NCBI RefSeq assembly: GCF_004366375.1
Contig: NZ_SOEF01000027.1
Location: 1-38,327, forward strand
Reading direction: 5' to 3'
Length of the DNA: 38,327 bases
Source: Halanaerobium congolense
Lineage (GTDB): Bacteria > Bacillota > Halanaerobiia > Halanaerobiales > Halanaerobiaceae
Of this stretch, positions 15,399-23,164 are shown in pieces. Numbering within the stretch: position 1 is the stretch's first letter; each line of letters starts with the position of its first letter. A program made the translations under genes and the position numbers. The notes below the pieces were generated by a model. It saw nothing but the letters and a program-made list of their open reading frames with translations, was not told the origin of the DNA and did no database searches.

Positions 15399-17123
15399 AT
15401 GGAGAAAAAAATTATAAAAACTGATCTTCTGGTTATTGGAGGTGGGGCTGCTGGCTCATATGCTGCAGTTACCGCCCGCAGAGAGGATCCAGAACTTAAT
15501 GTAACAGTCATCGAAAAAGCACATATAGAGAGAAGCGGCTGTCTGGCGGCGGGAATTAATGCGATAAATGCCTACTTGAATCCCGGTGAAACTCCAGAAT
15601 CATATCTTCATTATGTTAAAAATGACAGCTATGGTCTGGTCCGTGATGATCTGGTTTATTCTATCGGGCGGGGGCTAAATAAGGTGACCCGGGAGGTGGA
15701 AGACTGGGGCTTAAAGATTTTAAAAGATGAGGATGGAAATTATTTAAAGCGCAGTTCCCGCAGTATTAAGATTGAAGGCGAGAATTTTAAAGAAATCCTG
15801 GCGGATGAGGTTGAGCGGAGTGGAGTCCGAGTTTTAAACAAAACAGCTGCCCTTAATTATATAAAAAAAGATGGAAGAGTCTGTGGTGCTTTTGCACTTA
15901 ATTTAAGAGAAGATAGGTTTTATGTGATTAAAGCAAAGGCTGTGATCTGTGCCACCGGAGGAGCAGCCGGAATTTATGAACCCAATAATTCCGGTCGAGC
16001 CAAACATAAAATGTGGTATCCTCCTTTTAATACCGGAGCCGGTTATGCAATGGGCATTAGAGCCGGAGCTGAGATGACAACCTTTGAGATGCGTTTTGTG
16101 GCCTTAAGGGTTAAAGATGTGATTGCTCCTACAGGTAGTTTTGCCTTTGCTGGCGGCCGCCAGGTCAACCAGCAGGGAGAAGAATATCTAAAAAAATATA
16201 GTAGAATTACTACTGCGATGAGGCTTTATGCAACTGTCAGAGAGAATAAAGAGGGGCGCGGTCCCTGTTATCTGGATCTCGGTCATCTGGAAGCTGATAA
16301 GAAGGAAAAACTGGCAGAGTCTTTGCTAGGAATGTGTCCTGGAGTTGTGCTCAAGTGGGAGGATAACCAGCAGGAATTTTCAGAACTCAAGGTAGAGATT
16401 GAAGGAACCGAGCCCTATATAGTCGGCGGCCACTGTCAGTCAGGTTACTGGATCGGGCTGGATCGGAGTACAACTCTGCCCGGGCTTTTTGCAGCCGGTG
16501 ATGTGGCAGGAGGAGCTCCAAAAAAATATGTAACCGGGGCCTTTGTTGAAGGTGAAATAGCAGCCAAATCAGCGGTTAGAGAAATAAAGGAGCTGCCGCA
16601 AAATTTTTTAGATATAAATATAAGTGAGTTAATCACTAATGAATACCAGAGGGTTAAAACTGTTTTAGATAACCCGGAGGGAGCTGCAGCTTCCCGGCTG
16701 GAAGAAAAACTACAGCAGATTATGGAAAACTACGCCGGGGGCAGAAGTCAGTATTATGAACTGGAAGCTTCAAAATTGAAGCAGGCGCGTTCAAAATTAA
16801 AAGAGTTAAAAGCAGAGTGTAGAAATCTGAAGGCGGATTCTCTGAGAGACTTTCTGGCTGTTCAGGAACTGCTGGAAAGAATCGATGTAGCAGAAGTCCT
16901 GATCGAACATCTGCTTTATAGAGAGGAAACTCGCTGGCCCGCTTATCAGAGCCGTCTTGATTTTCCGCAGCGTAAAAAGGAGTGGCGGAAGTTTGTTAAT
17001 TCCAGACGCAGTCCTGTCACTGGAAAAATTGAGATTATAGAAAGAGAGTATAAAAGCCTGGAGGAATATTCCTCCTTTGCCGACCGCAGTCAGGAAGATT
17101 TTTATCTGGAATACAATTTATAA
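15399..17123 (+). CDS. aprA: APS reductase alpha subunit-like flavoprotein (AprA-like)
   Basis: A 574-residue FAD protein of the fumarate reductase/AprA family, 14 bases behind metY. The FAD fold is LLVIGGGAAGSYAA (9-22). Substrate-side motifs are close to AprA: MWYPPFNTGAGYAMGIRAGA, EMTTFEMRFVALR, and GGHCQSGYWIGLD with the probable catalytic H345. GLFAAGDVAGGAPKKYVTGA closes the FAD site. The C-terminal 150 residues are helical. AprA reduces adenosine 5'-phosphosulfate to sulfite and AMP with electrons from AprB. In an island with MetY and no dissimilatory dsrAB or qmo genes, an assimilatory role is inferred. Confidence 0.88.
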   Translation: MEKKIIKTDLLVIGGGAAGSYAAVTARREDPELNVTVIEKAHIERSGCLAAGINAINAYLNPGETPESYLHYVKNDSYGLVRDDLVYSIGRGLNKVTREVEDWGLKILKDEDGNYLKRSSRSIKIEGENFKEILADEVERSGVRVLNKTAALNYIKKDGRVCGAFALNLREDRFYVIKAKAVICATGGAAGIYEPNNSGRAKHKMWYPPFNTGAGYAMGIRAGAEMTTFEMRFVALRVKDVIAPTGSFAFAGGRQVNQQGEEYLKKYSRITTAMRLYATVRENKEGRGPCYLDLGHLEADKKEKLAESLLGMCPGVVLKWEDNQQEFSELKVEIEGTEPYIVGGHCQSGYWIGLDRSTTLPGLFAAGDVAGGAPKKYVTGAFVEGEIAAKSAVREIKELPQNFLDINISELITNEYQRVKTVLDNPEGAAASRLEEKLQQIMENYAGGRSQYYELEASKLKQARSKLKELKAECRNLKADSLRDFLAVQELLERIDVAEVLIEHLLYREETRWPAYQSRLDFPQRKKEWRKFVNSRRSPVTGKIEIIEREYKSLEEYSSFADRSQEDFYLEYNL

Positions 17124-17145
17124 TATTTTAAGGGAGTGAAGTCAA

Positions 17146-17451
17146 ATGGCAATTAAAATTGATAAGAGCATCTGTGATGGCTGTCCGGATTATCAGGAAG
17201 GTCGCTGTGAGCGGATCTGTCCCGGTAATTTAATTGCAAAAGAAGGCGAGAAGGCAGAAATGAAAAGGCCGGCCGAGTGTTGGGACTGTGCAGCCTGTGT
17301 TAAAGCCTGTCCCCGTAATGCCATTAGTCTTTATCTGCCCGAAGAAATTGGAGGTCAGGGAACAGAGCTTAAAGTTCAGCAGAATCAAAAACGTTCACTC
17401 TGGATTTTCGATAAAGAAGATGGAAGCCGGAAAGTTTATAAAACTGGTTAG
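17146..17451 (+). CDS. aprB: APS reductase beta subunit-like ferredoxin (AprB-like)
   Basis: A 101-residue iron-sulfur protein with a GGGAGTGAAG ribosome-binding site. Two [4Fe-4S] sites are visible: C10, C13, C21 and C25, then C45, C48, C51 and C55. The eight-residue insertion between C13 and C21 is typical of AprB. The C-terminal tail is short (about 45 residues, with the motif SLWIFDKEDGSRKVYK); dissimilatory AprB is around 150 residues with a longer tail that wraps AprA. It would pass electrons to the FAD of the upstream AprA-like subunit. Confidence 0.87.
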   Translation: MAIKIDKSICDGCPDYQEGRCERICPGNLIAKEGEKAEMKRPAECWDCAACVKACPRNAISLYLPEEIGGQGTELKVQQNQKRSLWIFDKEDGSRKVYKTG

Positions 17452-17479
17452 TACCAGGTTAAAGAGAAATATTTCACTT

Positions 17480-17515
17480 GTACCAGGTACAAATAGGCCT
17501 ATTTGTACCTGGTAC
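17480..17515. repeat. 36-bp perfect palindrome
   Basis: A loop-free palindrome centred between 17497 and 17498, made of three nested palindromes: GTACCAGGTAC, AAATAGGCCTATTT and GTACCTGGTAC. Another TACCAGGT lies at 17452. It separates aprB from the carrier-E1 gene. It may be a strong cruciform, a transcript-stabilising hairpin or a protein-binding site. Confidence 0.85.
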
Positions 17516-17558
17516 CTATAAATATATAAATATATAAATAAATAAAGGAGGACAATAA

Positions 17559-18581
17559 ATGAGCATTAAAATTACTGTCAATGGGGAAGAAAAAGAGATT
17601 AAACAAGGTTTAAATCTGGCTGAACTACTGGCTGAGCTGGAGGTGGATCCTGAGGTAACCGTTGCTAAATTAAATGATTCGATGGTACCCCAGGGAGAAC
17701 TGGCGGAGAGAGATGTGGAGTCAGGTGATAATATTGAATATATTTTCTTTATGGGAGGAGGCGCTTTCGATTTAACTGAAGAAGAAATCGAGCGCTACAG
17801 TCGCCACATTATTCTAAAAGACCTGGGTGGAACCGGTCAGCAGAAGATTAAAGATGCGAAAGTGCTGGTAGTTGGAGCAGGGGGACTTGGTTCTCCTGTT
17901 GCTTTTTATCTTGCTGCTGCCGGAGTCGGCATTCTGGGACTGGTTGACAGTGACCATGTGGATCTGACAAATCTTCAGCGGCAGATTCTGCATACAACTG
18001 AGGATACAGGTCGGCCCAAGGTGGATTCGGCCCGCGAAAAACTGGAAGCAATGAACCCCAATGTTGAAGTAAAAACATATAATCAATATTTAAATAAGGA
18101 TAATGTAAAAGCAATAATAGCCGACTATGACATTATAGTCGATGGAGTTGATAATTTCCCCACCCGTTACCTTTTAAATGATGCCTGTGTGATGGCCGGA
18201 AAACCGCTGGTTGAGGCAGGAATCCTGCAGTTTTCAGGTCAGCTGACAACAATTATGCCGGGTGAGGGTCCCTGCTACCGCTGTATTTTTGCTGAGCCGC
18301 CAAAAGAAGGAGCGATTCCGAGCTGTCAGGAAGCAGGAGTTCTGGGAGCAATCGCAGGTACAATTGGAACCCTGCAGGCAACAGAAGTTTTAAAGCTGAT
18401 TACAGGTATTGGCAGGCCTCTTGTTGGCAGAATGTTAGTTTATGATGCAAAAGATCTTTCCTTTAGAGAGGTAGAAGTCAAAAAAAGTGACAAATGTGAT
18501 GTCTGTGGTGATAATCCGGTGATTACAGAACTGATGGAATATGAACTGAGCTGTAATTTGCATCAGCAGGCTGAGGCGTAA
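17559..18581 (+). CDS. Fused sulfur carrier and E1-like adenylyltransferase (ThiS/HcyS + ThiF/HcyF)
   Basis: A 340-residue protein with an AGGAGG ribosome-binding site. Residues 1-68 are a ThiS-like beta-grasp carrier ending in MGGG (G66-68). Without a break the chain continues into a ThiF/MoeB/HesA domain: ERYSRHIILKDLGGTGQQKI, the ATP site VVGAGGLGS (105-112), the catalytic cysteine C256 in PSCQEAGVLG, and zinc ligands C239/C242 and C313/C316. The carrier's diglycine, which must be free to be adenylated and turned into a thiocarboxylate, is thus internal. The JAMM protease gene downstream is the obvious candidate to cut there. The neighbouring metY suggests homocysteine synthesis rather than thiamine or molybdopterin. 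Confidence 0.9.
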   Translation: MSIKITVNGEEKEIKQGLNLAELLAELEVDPEVTVAKLNDSMVPQGELAERDVESGDNIEYIFFMGGGAFDLTEEEIERYSRHIILKDLGGTGQQKIKDAKVLVVGAGGLGSPVAFYLAAAGVGILGLVDSDHVDLTNLQRQILHTTEDTGRPKVDSAREKLEAMNPNVEVKTYNQYLNKDNVKAIIADYDIIVDGVDNFPTRYLLNDACVMAGKPLVEAGILQFSGQLTTIMPGEGPCYRCIFAEPPKEGAIPSCQEAGVLGAIAGTIGTLQATEVLKLITGIGRPLVGRMLVYDAKDLSFREVEVKKSDKCDVCGDNPVITELMEYELSCNLHQQAEA

Positions 18582-18602
18582 ACACTGCAAAGGAGTGAAC
18601 AA

Positions 18603-19025
18603 ATGGCAAAGTTAATTCTTAAAAAAGAAGATTATCAAAAAATTTTAGAGTATTCTCTGCAGCATAAACCGGTAGAGGCCTGTGGAATTATAGCGGGAAT
18701 TATTGATGAGGATGCAGGAAAATATTTTTCAACAAAAATTTATTTAATGGAAAATATTAAAAATAGCCCCGAACATTATTTAATGGAACCGGAAGAACAG
18801 TTTGATGTTTTTAACGATATGCGGGAAAATGAGCTTGATTTTATTTCAGTATTTCATTCTCATCCACATTCACCGGCGCGTCCTTCTCAGGAAGACATTG
18901 AGATGGCCAATTATAAAGAGGCTATCTACTTAATTATTTCTCTGCAGCAGGAGCAGGAAGATTTTAGAGCCTATTTTATTCAGGATGAGCAGTCAGAGGA
19001 AATAGAAGTTGAAGTTGAAATTTAA
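18603..19025 (+). CDS. JAMM/MPN+ zinc metalloprotease (HcyD/QbsD/Mec-like)
   Basis: A 140-residue protein with an AGGAGTG ribosome-binding site, 21 bases after the carrier-E1 gene. All JAMM ligands are present: E25 (VEACGIIAG), H85-S-H87, then S95 and D98 (FHSHPHSPARPSQED). Related bacterial enzymes trim the residues after the Gly-Gly of sulfur-carrier proteins or release an amino acid bound to the carrier end: QbsD in quinolobactin synthesis, Mec+ with CysO, and HcyD in Wolinella. Here it could both free the carrier from the E1 and release homocysteine. It probably acts in the cytoplasm; no signal peptide is seen. Confidence 0.9.
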   Translation: MAKLILKKEDYQKILEYSLQHKPVEACGIIAGIIDEDAGKYFSTKIYLMENIKNSPEHYLMEPEEQFDVFNDMRENELDFISVFHSHPHSPARPSQEDIEMANYKEAIYLIISLQQEQEDFRAYFIQDEQSEEIEVEVEI

Positions 19026-19070
19026 ATTTTTTGTGGATAGCAAGCCTCTTAAAATTAAGTCGAATATTAT

Positions 19071-19100
19071 TTGCAAATTACTAGCAATTTGCGATATAAT
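19071..19100 (+). promoter_or_regulatory. Promoter and putative operator of coiled-coil cassette 3
   Basis: TTGCAA, 18 bases, TATAAT. The inverted repeat of copy 2 is kept with one mismatch (TTGCAA-ATTAC-TAGCAA). The leader TATCTGGAGAATACGAAGAG is identical to copy 2. Confidence 0.65.
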
Positions 19101-19140
19101 ATATGTATCTGGAGAATACGAAGAGGGGCAGGTGAATGAG

Positions 19141-19617
19141 ATGTCAGAAGCTAAAATTTTAGAGACACTTGTCAGCCGTTTTGACCAGTTGGATAAGAGA
19201 TTGGACAGTAAATTTGAACAAATAGATCGGCGTTTTGATCAAATTGATAAGCGTTTCGAAAAAGTAGATAAGCGTTTTGATCAAATTGATAAACGTTTCG
19301 AAAAAGTAGATAAGCGTTTTGATAGTGTTGAAAACAAATTAGATGAACATGATCAGCGATTTGAGAGCATTGATCAGCGCTTTGACAAGCTGGATAATGT
19401 TCTTGCAGAACAGGATATTAAATTCTTTAATATTAACAAAAAACTAACAAAACAAAGTGATCAATTTGATGAGGTGAATTATTCAATTGATAAGATTTAC
19501 AATCAAACTTCTCGCCTGAGCCTTGAACAGGGTAAACTGGCTATGAAAATTGATCAGCTTAAAAATTCTACTGCTGAAAAAAATGAAAAGAATGAGAAAA
19601 AGATCAATAGTATCTAA
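19141..19617 (+). CDS. Heptad-repeat coiled-coil protein, family copy 3
   Basis: A 158-residue protein from the ATG at 19141. The frame is open further upstream, but that part lies over the promoter. Head MSEAKILETLVSRFDQLDKR, then about 12 heptads of the type F-[DE]-[QK]-[IV]-D-K-R including alternating DQIDKRF and EKVDKRF, then a non-repeated part and the tail IYNQTSRLSLEQGKLAMKID. It is predicted to be almost wholly helical, soluble and strongly charged. It is the only member that looks complete with both promoter and terminator of the shared type. It lies inside the sulfur island between the JAMM and cysD genes, which suggests insertion of a self-contained unit. Function unknown. Confidence 0.78.
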   Translation: MSEAKILETLVSRFDQLDKRLDSKFEQIDRRFDQIDKRFEKVDKRFDQIDKRFEKVDKRFDSVENKLDEHDQRFESIDQRFDKLDNVLAEQDIKFFNINKKLTKQSDQFDEVNYSIDKIYNQTSRLSLEQGKLAMKIDQLKNSTAEKNEKNEKKINSI

Positions 19618-19660
19618 AAATTATTAAGTGATATTAAGGTGATTTTTAAACTTAAATACG

Positions 19661-19699
19661 AGGAGCAGTTCTTGGTTTTATTTGAGGGCTGCTCTTTTT
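19661..19699 (+). terminator. Terminator of coiled-coil cassette 3
   Basis: GAGCAG pairs with CTGCTC, followed by five T. It matches the terminator of copy 2, including the following TTCT. Confidence 0.75.
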
Positions 19700-19761
19700 G
19701 AATGTGCCTTGTTTTTAGGGCAGCTTTTTGATAAAATCTAATCAGCTGAAATTAAATATTT

Positions 19762-19784
19762 TAGGTTCTAAAATTCCTGATAAT
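19762..19784 (+). promoter_or_regulatory. Putative operator and -10 region of the cysDNC operon
   Basis: TAGGTTCTAAAATTCCTG followed by GATAAT resembles the spacer and -10 box of the sulfite reductase promoter (11602-11624). The -35 region is poor, which would fit an activated or tightly controlled promoter. Confidence 0.4.
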
Positions 19785-19825
19785 TCGACAATGATTCTGA
19801 AATTTAAAACAAAGCAATTCAATTA

Positions 19826-19862
19826 ATTTGGTAATAATTGGTTCCGTAAACGGTAGTTGCAC
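19826..19862 (+). repeat. 37-bp element before cysD (copy A)
   Basis: Matches the reverse complement of 25303-25339 at 32 of 37 positions, so it points towards cysD as the other copy points towards the SLC13 gene. It contains GGTTCCGTAAACGG. It ends eight bases before the cysD ribosome-binding site. It could be a cis-regulatory leader, a binding site or a relic of mobile DNA. Confidence 0.65.
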
Positions 19863-19880
19863 CTACAAGGAGGGTCAAAT

Positions 19881-20762
19881 TTGGATCATTTAGATAAATT
19901 AGAAAGCAGAAGTATTCATATTTTGAGAGAAGCATACAGTGAATTTAATAATATCTGTATGTTGTGGTCAGTTGGTAAGGACTCAACAGCAATGCTCTGG
20001 CTGGCCAGAAAGGCATTTTTCGGTCATGTTCCAATTCCACTAGTACATATTGACACCAGCTATATGATTCCTGAGATGATTGAACACCGGGATAAACTGG
20101 CCAAAAAGTGGAATCTGGATATGATTTATGGTCAGGACGAAGAAACACTGGCAGCAGGAGACACCTTTCCTAATGGCGGGGCAACTCATTTGGAATGCTG
20201 TGGGCGCTTAAAAACAGCTGCCCTTAAAAATACCTTAAATGGTAATTGGCGCCGCTACAGGTACAATCACAATAAAGACGAGTATGAACTGGACAGCAAC
20301 CGTGAACCCTATACAGGTGTAATTGTTGGTGCCAGAGCAGATGAGGAGGGTTCCCGTTCCAAAGAGAGATATTTCTCTCCCCGGGACCGCAACAATGACT
20401 GGGATATTGGAGACCAGCCGCCTGAATTCTGGGATCAGTATAAAACAGATTTTGCACCCGGTACCCATGTCCGGATTCATCCACTTTTAGACTGGACTGA
20501 ACTTGATGTCTGGGAATATATTCAGCGCGAAAAAATACCAATGGTCTCACTCTATTTCGACCAGGGTCAGGGTAAACGCTACCGCTCTTTAGGCTGTGCA
20601 CCCTGTACTGAGCCGGTGGAATCTACAGCCTCCACAGTTGATGAGGTAGTAGAAGAACTTAAAACAGGTAAATTTGCCAATATTGCTGAGCGTGAAGGCA
20701 GAGCTCAGGATAAAGAAGATGGTGGCGGTCTGGAAGAACTGCGTAAAGACGGGTATATGTAG
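19881..20762 (+). CDS. cysD: Sulfate adenylyltransferase subunit 2
   Basis: A 293-residue protein. I take the TTG at 19881 because AGGAGGG lies at the right distance and the chain then begins [20 protein letters not shown], the usual CysD start. The PP-loop for ATP is [10 protein letters not shown] (30-39). Later family motifs are [60 protein letters not shown] and [15 protein letters not shown]. With the CysN GTPase it makes APS from sulfate and ATP. It precedes cysN by six bases. Confidence 0.95.
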   Translation: MDHLDKLESRSIHILREAYSEFNNICMLWSVGKDSTAMLWLARKAFFGHVPIPLVHIDTSYMIPEMIEHRDKLAKKWNLDMIYGQDEETLAAGDTFPNGGATHLECCGRLKTAALKNTLNGNWRRYRYNHNKDEYELDSNREPYTGVIVGARADEEGSRSKERYFSPRDRNNDWDIGDQPPEFWDQYKTDFAPGTHVRIHPLLDWTELDVWEYIQREKIPMVSLYFDQGQGKRYRSLGCAPCTEPVESTASTVDEVVEELKTGKFANIAEREGRAQDKEDGGGLEELRKDGYM

Positions 20763-20768
20763 GGGGTA

Positions 20769-22580
20769 ATGATGAATAATACAAAAGGAGAACAGGATTT
20801 AAATTTAGTTATTGCAGGCCATGTTGATCACGGAAAAAGTACGATTATTGGGAGAATGCTGGCAGATACAGATTCTCTACCTGAGGGTAAATTAGAACAG
20901 GTTAAAGAAACCTGCCGCAAAAATTCAAAGCCTTTTGAATATGCTTTTTTGCTTGATGCTTTAAAAGATGAGCAGGCACAGGGGATTACCATTGATTCAG
21001 CGAGGGTCTTTTTTCAAACAGATATGAGACAGTATATTATCCTCGATGCTCCCGGGCATATTGAATTCTTAAAAAATATGGTAACCGGTGCTGCCAGAGC
21101 AGAAGCAGCTCTTTTAGTAATCGATGCCTCAGAAGGAGTTAGGGAAAACTCCCGCCGCCATGGCTATATGCTTTCCATGCTCGGGATTAAACAGATTGCA
21201 GTTGTGGTCAACAAGATGGACTTAGTTGACTATGATCAGGATACATATCAGAAGATTGTAGAAGAATACACCGACTTTTTAGCTGAAATTGGCCTGGAAG
21301 CAGAAACTTTCATTCCGGTCAGCGGGATGCTCGGTGATAATGTAGCAGCTCAGTCAGATAAGATGGACTGGTATCACGGTCAGACTGTTTTAGAACAGTT
21401 AGACAGCTTTGAAAATGAGGCCTTACCACATAATAAGCCTTTTCGGATGCCGGTTCAGGATGTCTATAAATTTACCAAAGGTGGAGATGACCGCCGCATA
21501 GTAGCCGGTACAGTAGAAGCCGGAGAAATGAATGTTGGGGATGAGGTAGTTTTCTATCCTTCTGGTAAAAAGAGTACAGTTAAAAGTATAGAAGGTTTTA
21601 AAGAAGATAAACAGCATAAGGTTAAGGTCGGTAAGGCAACCGGTTTTACCCTGGATGAGCAGATTTATATTACCCGGGGTGAGCTTGCTGCTCGGGCTGA
21701 TGAAGCTGAGCCCAGGGTTTCAGCAAGAATCAAGGCCAATTTATTCTGGCTGGCCCGTCAGGATTTAGTTAAAGATAAGGTCTATTACTTAAAGGTGGGA
21801 ACAGCTAAAGTTAAAGCTCGTCTGCAAAAAATAAATCGAGTAATTGATGCTTCCAATCTAAATCAGGATGAAAACAAGGAAAAAATCGAGCGCCATGATG
21901 TGGCTGAGGTAGTCTTTAAACTTGACAGGGCGATGGCTTTTGACCTGGCAGGAGAAATAGAAGAAACCAGCCGCTTTGTCATTGTCGATGAATTTGAGAT
22001 TGCCGGTGGTGGAATCATCTCTGAAGCCTTAGAAGATGAGCAGAGCTGGGTCCGGGAAAAGGTTATGCGCCGCAACTATAAGTGGGAGCAGTCTTTGATC
22101 AGCCGCGAAGAAAGAGCAGAAAAATATAATCAGAAATCAACTCTGATTCTAATTACCGGAGAAGAAGATGTTGGTAAAAAACCAACTGCTAAAGCCCTAG
22201 AAAAGCGATTATTTAATGATGGTAAGGTTGTTTATTTTCTAGGAATTGGTAACCTCCTTTATGGTGTTGATGCCGATATTAAAAACGGTAATAATAATAA
22301 TCAGGAAGAACACCTGCGTCGTCTGGCAGAAGTTTCTCATCTAATGTTAGATGCAGGAGCTATTTTAATTGTTACAGCAGTTGAATTAACTCAAGCTGAT
22401 TTAGAATTGATTAAGACAACTGTTAACCCACAGCAGATAGAAACAGTCTGGCTGGGGGATCGAGTCACAACTGATCTCGAATTTGACCTTCATATTCCAG
22501 AGTTCACTTCTGAAGATCAGGTATCAGCTCAGATTAAGGGATTACTGCAAGACAGGGGGATCATTTTTAGACCATGGTAG
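20769..22580 (+). CDS. cysN: Sulfate adenylyltransferase subunit 1 with a degenerate APS-kinase tail
   Basis: A 603-residue protein. Residues 1 to about 430 are the CysN GTPase: P-loop GHVDHGKST (17-25), [20 protein letters not shown], the NKMD specificity motif, then EF-Tu-like beta barrels. It drives sulfate activation with CysD. Residues about 455-603 look like a CysC APS kinase domain, as in CysNC fusions, but the P-loop reads [11 protein letters not shown] instead of G-x-S-G-S-G-K-S-T, and the DGDN segment is not evident. Kinase activity is therefore doubtful. A separate, intact CysC follows with a seven-base overlap. Confidence 0.92.
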   Translation: MMNNTKGEQDLNLVIAGHVDHGKSTIIGRMLADTDSLPEGKLEQVKETCRKNSKPFEYAFLLDALKDEQAQGITIDSARVFFQTDMRQYIILDAPGHIEFLKNMVTGAARAEAALLVIDASEGVRENSRRHGYMLSMLGIKQIAVVVNKMDLVDYDQDTYQKIVEEYTDFLAEIGLEAETFIPVSGMLGDNVAAQSDKMDWYHGQTVLEQLDSFENEALPHNKPFRMPVQDVYKFTKGGDDRRIVAGTVEAGEMNVGDEVVFYPSGKKSTVKSIEGFKEDKQHKVKVGKATGFTLDEQIYITRGELAARADEAEPRVSARIKANLFWLARQDLVKDKVYYLKVGTAKVKARLQKINRVIDASNLNQDENKEKIERHDVAEVVFKLDRAMAFDLAGEIEETSRFVIVDEFEIAGGGIISEALEDEQSWVREKVMRRNYKWEQSLISREERAEKYNQKSTLILITGEEDVGKKPTAKALEKRLFNDGKVVYFLGIGNLLYGVDADIKNGNNNNQEEHLRRLAEVSHLMLDAGAILIVTAVELTQADLELIKTTVNPQQIETVWLGDRVTTDLEFDLHIPEFTSEDQVSAQIKGLLQDRGIIFRPW

Positions 22581-23149
22581 ATAACATTAAGTGGCATTCA
22601 GGTGAAATAAATAAAGCTGCCCGGGAAGAACTTTTGGGGCAGCAGGGTATGGTCCTTTGGTTTACCGGGCTTTCGGGCTCTGGTAAATCAACCATTGCCG
22701 TAGAGGTAGAAAAGGAGCTTTACCGGAGAGGTAAAGCCTGCTACCGCCTTGATGGTGATAATCTGCGCTTTGGTTTAAATAAGGACCTCGGCTTTACAGC
22801 CGAAGACAGAGAAGAAAATATCCGCCGGATTGGTGAGGTAGCTGCTCTTTTTGCAGATGCTGGTTTAATAACCTTAGCTTCTTTTATCTCCCCTTACAAA
22901 GAGGGGAGAGAAGCTGCTCGTCAGGCTGCTGGAGTAGATAATTTTAAGGAAATCTATGTTAAAGCAGATGTCGAGACCTGTGCTGAGCGGGATCCTAAAG
23001 GCCTTTACGACAAGGCTAAAAAAGGTGAAATCGAAAACTTTACCGGGATTTCAGCTCCCTATGAAGAGCCAGAAAATCCGGATCTTATTGTAGATACTAT
23101 GAGTTTAAGCCTGGAAGAATCAGTGGAGCTGGTGCTGGAGCTGCTTTAA
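22574..23149 (+). CDS. cysC: Adenylylsulfate (APS) kinase
   Basis: A 191-residue enzyme of normal length. The P-loop is [17 protein letters not shown]; then [74 protein letters not shown] and [20 protein letters not shown] complete the family pattern. It phosphorylates APS to PAPS. Because reduction here appears to use APS directly through AprAB, PAPS may serve sulfotransferases, or the two routes may coexist. Its start lies inside the end of cysN, so the two are translationally coupled. The operon ends here, 15 bases from a convergent gene. Confidence 0.95.
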   Translation: MVDNIKWHSGEINKAAREELLGQQGMVLWFTGLSGSGKSTIAVEVEKELYRRGKACYRLDGDNLRFGLNKDLGFTAEDREENIRRIGEVAALFADAGLITLASFISPYKEGREAARQAAGVDNFKEIYVKADVETCAERDPKGLYDKAKKGEIENFTGISAPYEEPENPDLIVDTMSLSLEESVELVLELL

Positions 23150-23164
23150 ATTTAGATATACTTG

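Noticed and set aside
15399-17451. Dissimilatory sulfate reduction
   Set aside because: AprAB-like genes alone do not show it. No dsrAB, qmo or sat of the dissimilatory type is seen, and the neighbours are biosynthetic.
17559-18581. Thiamine or molybdopterin biosynthesis role for the ThiS-ThiF-type fusion
   Set aside because: No thiG, thiH, moaD or moaE gene is near; MetY, JAMM and sulfite reductase genes are, which favours homocysteine synthesis.
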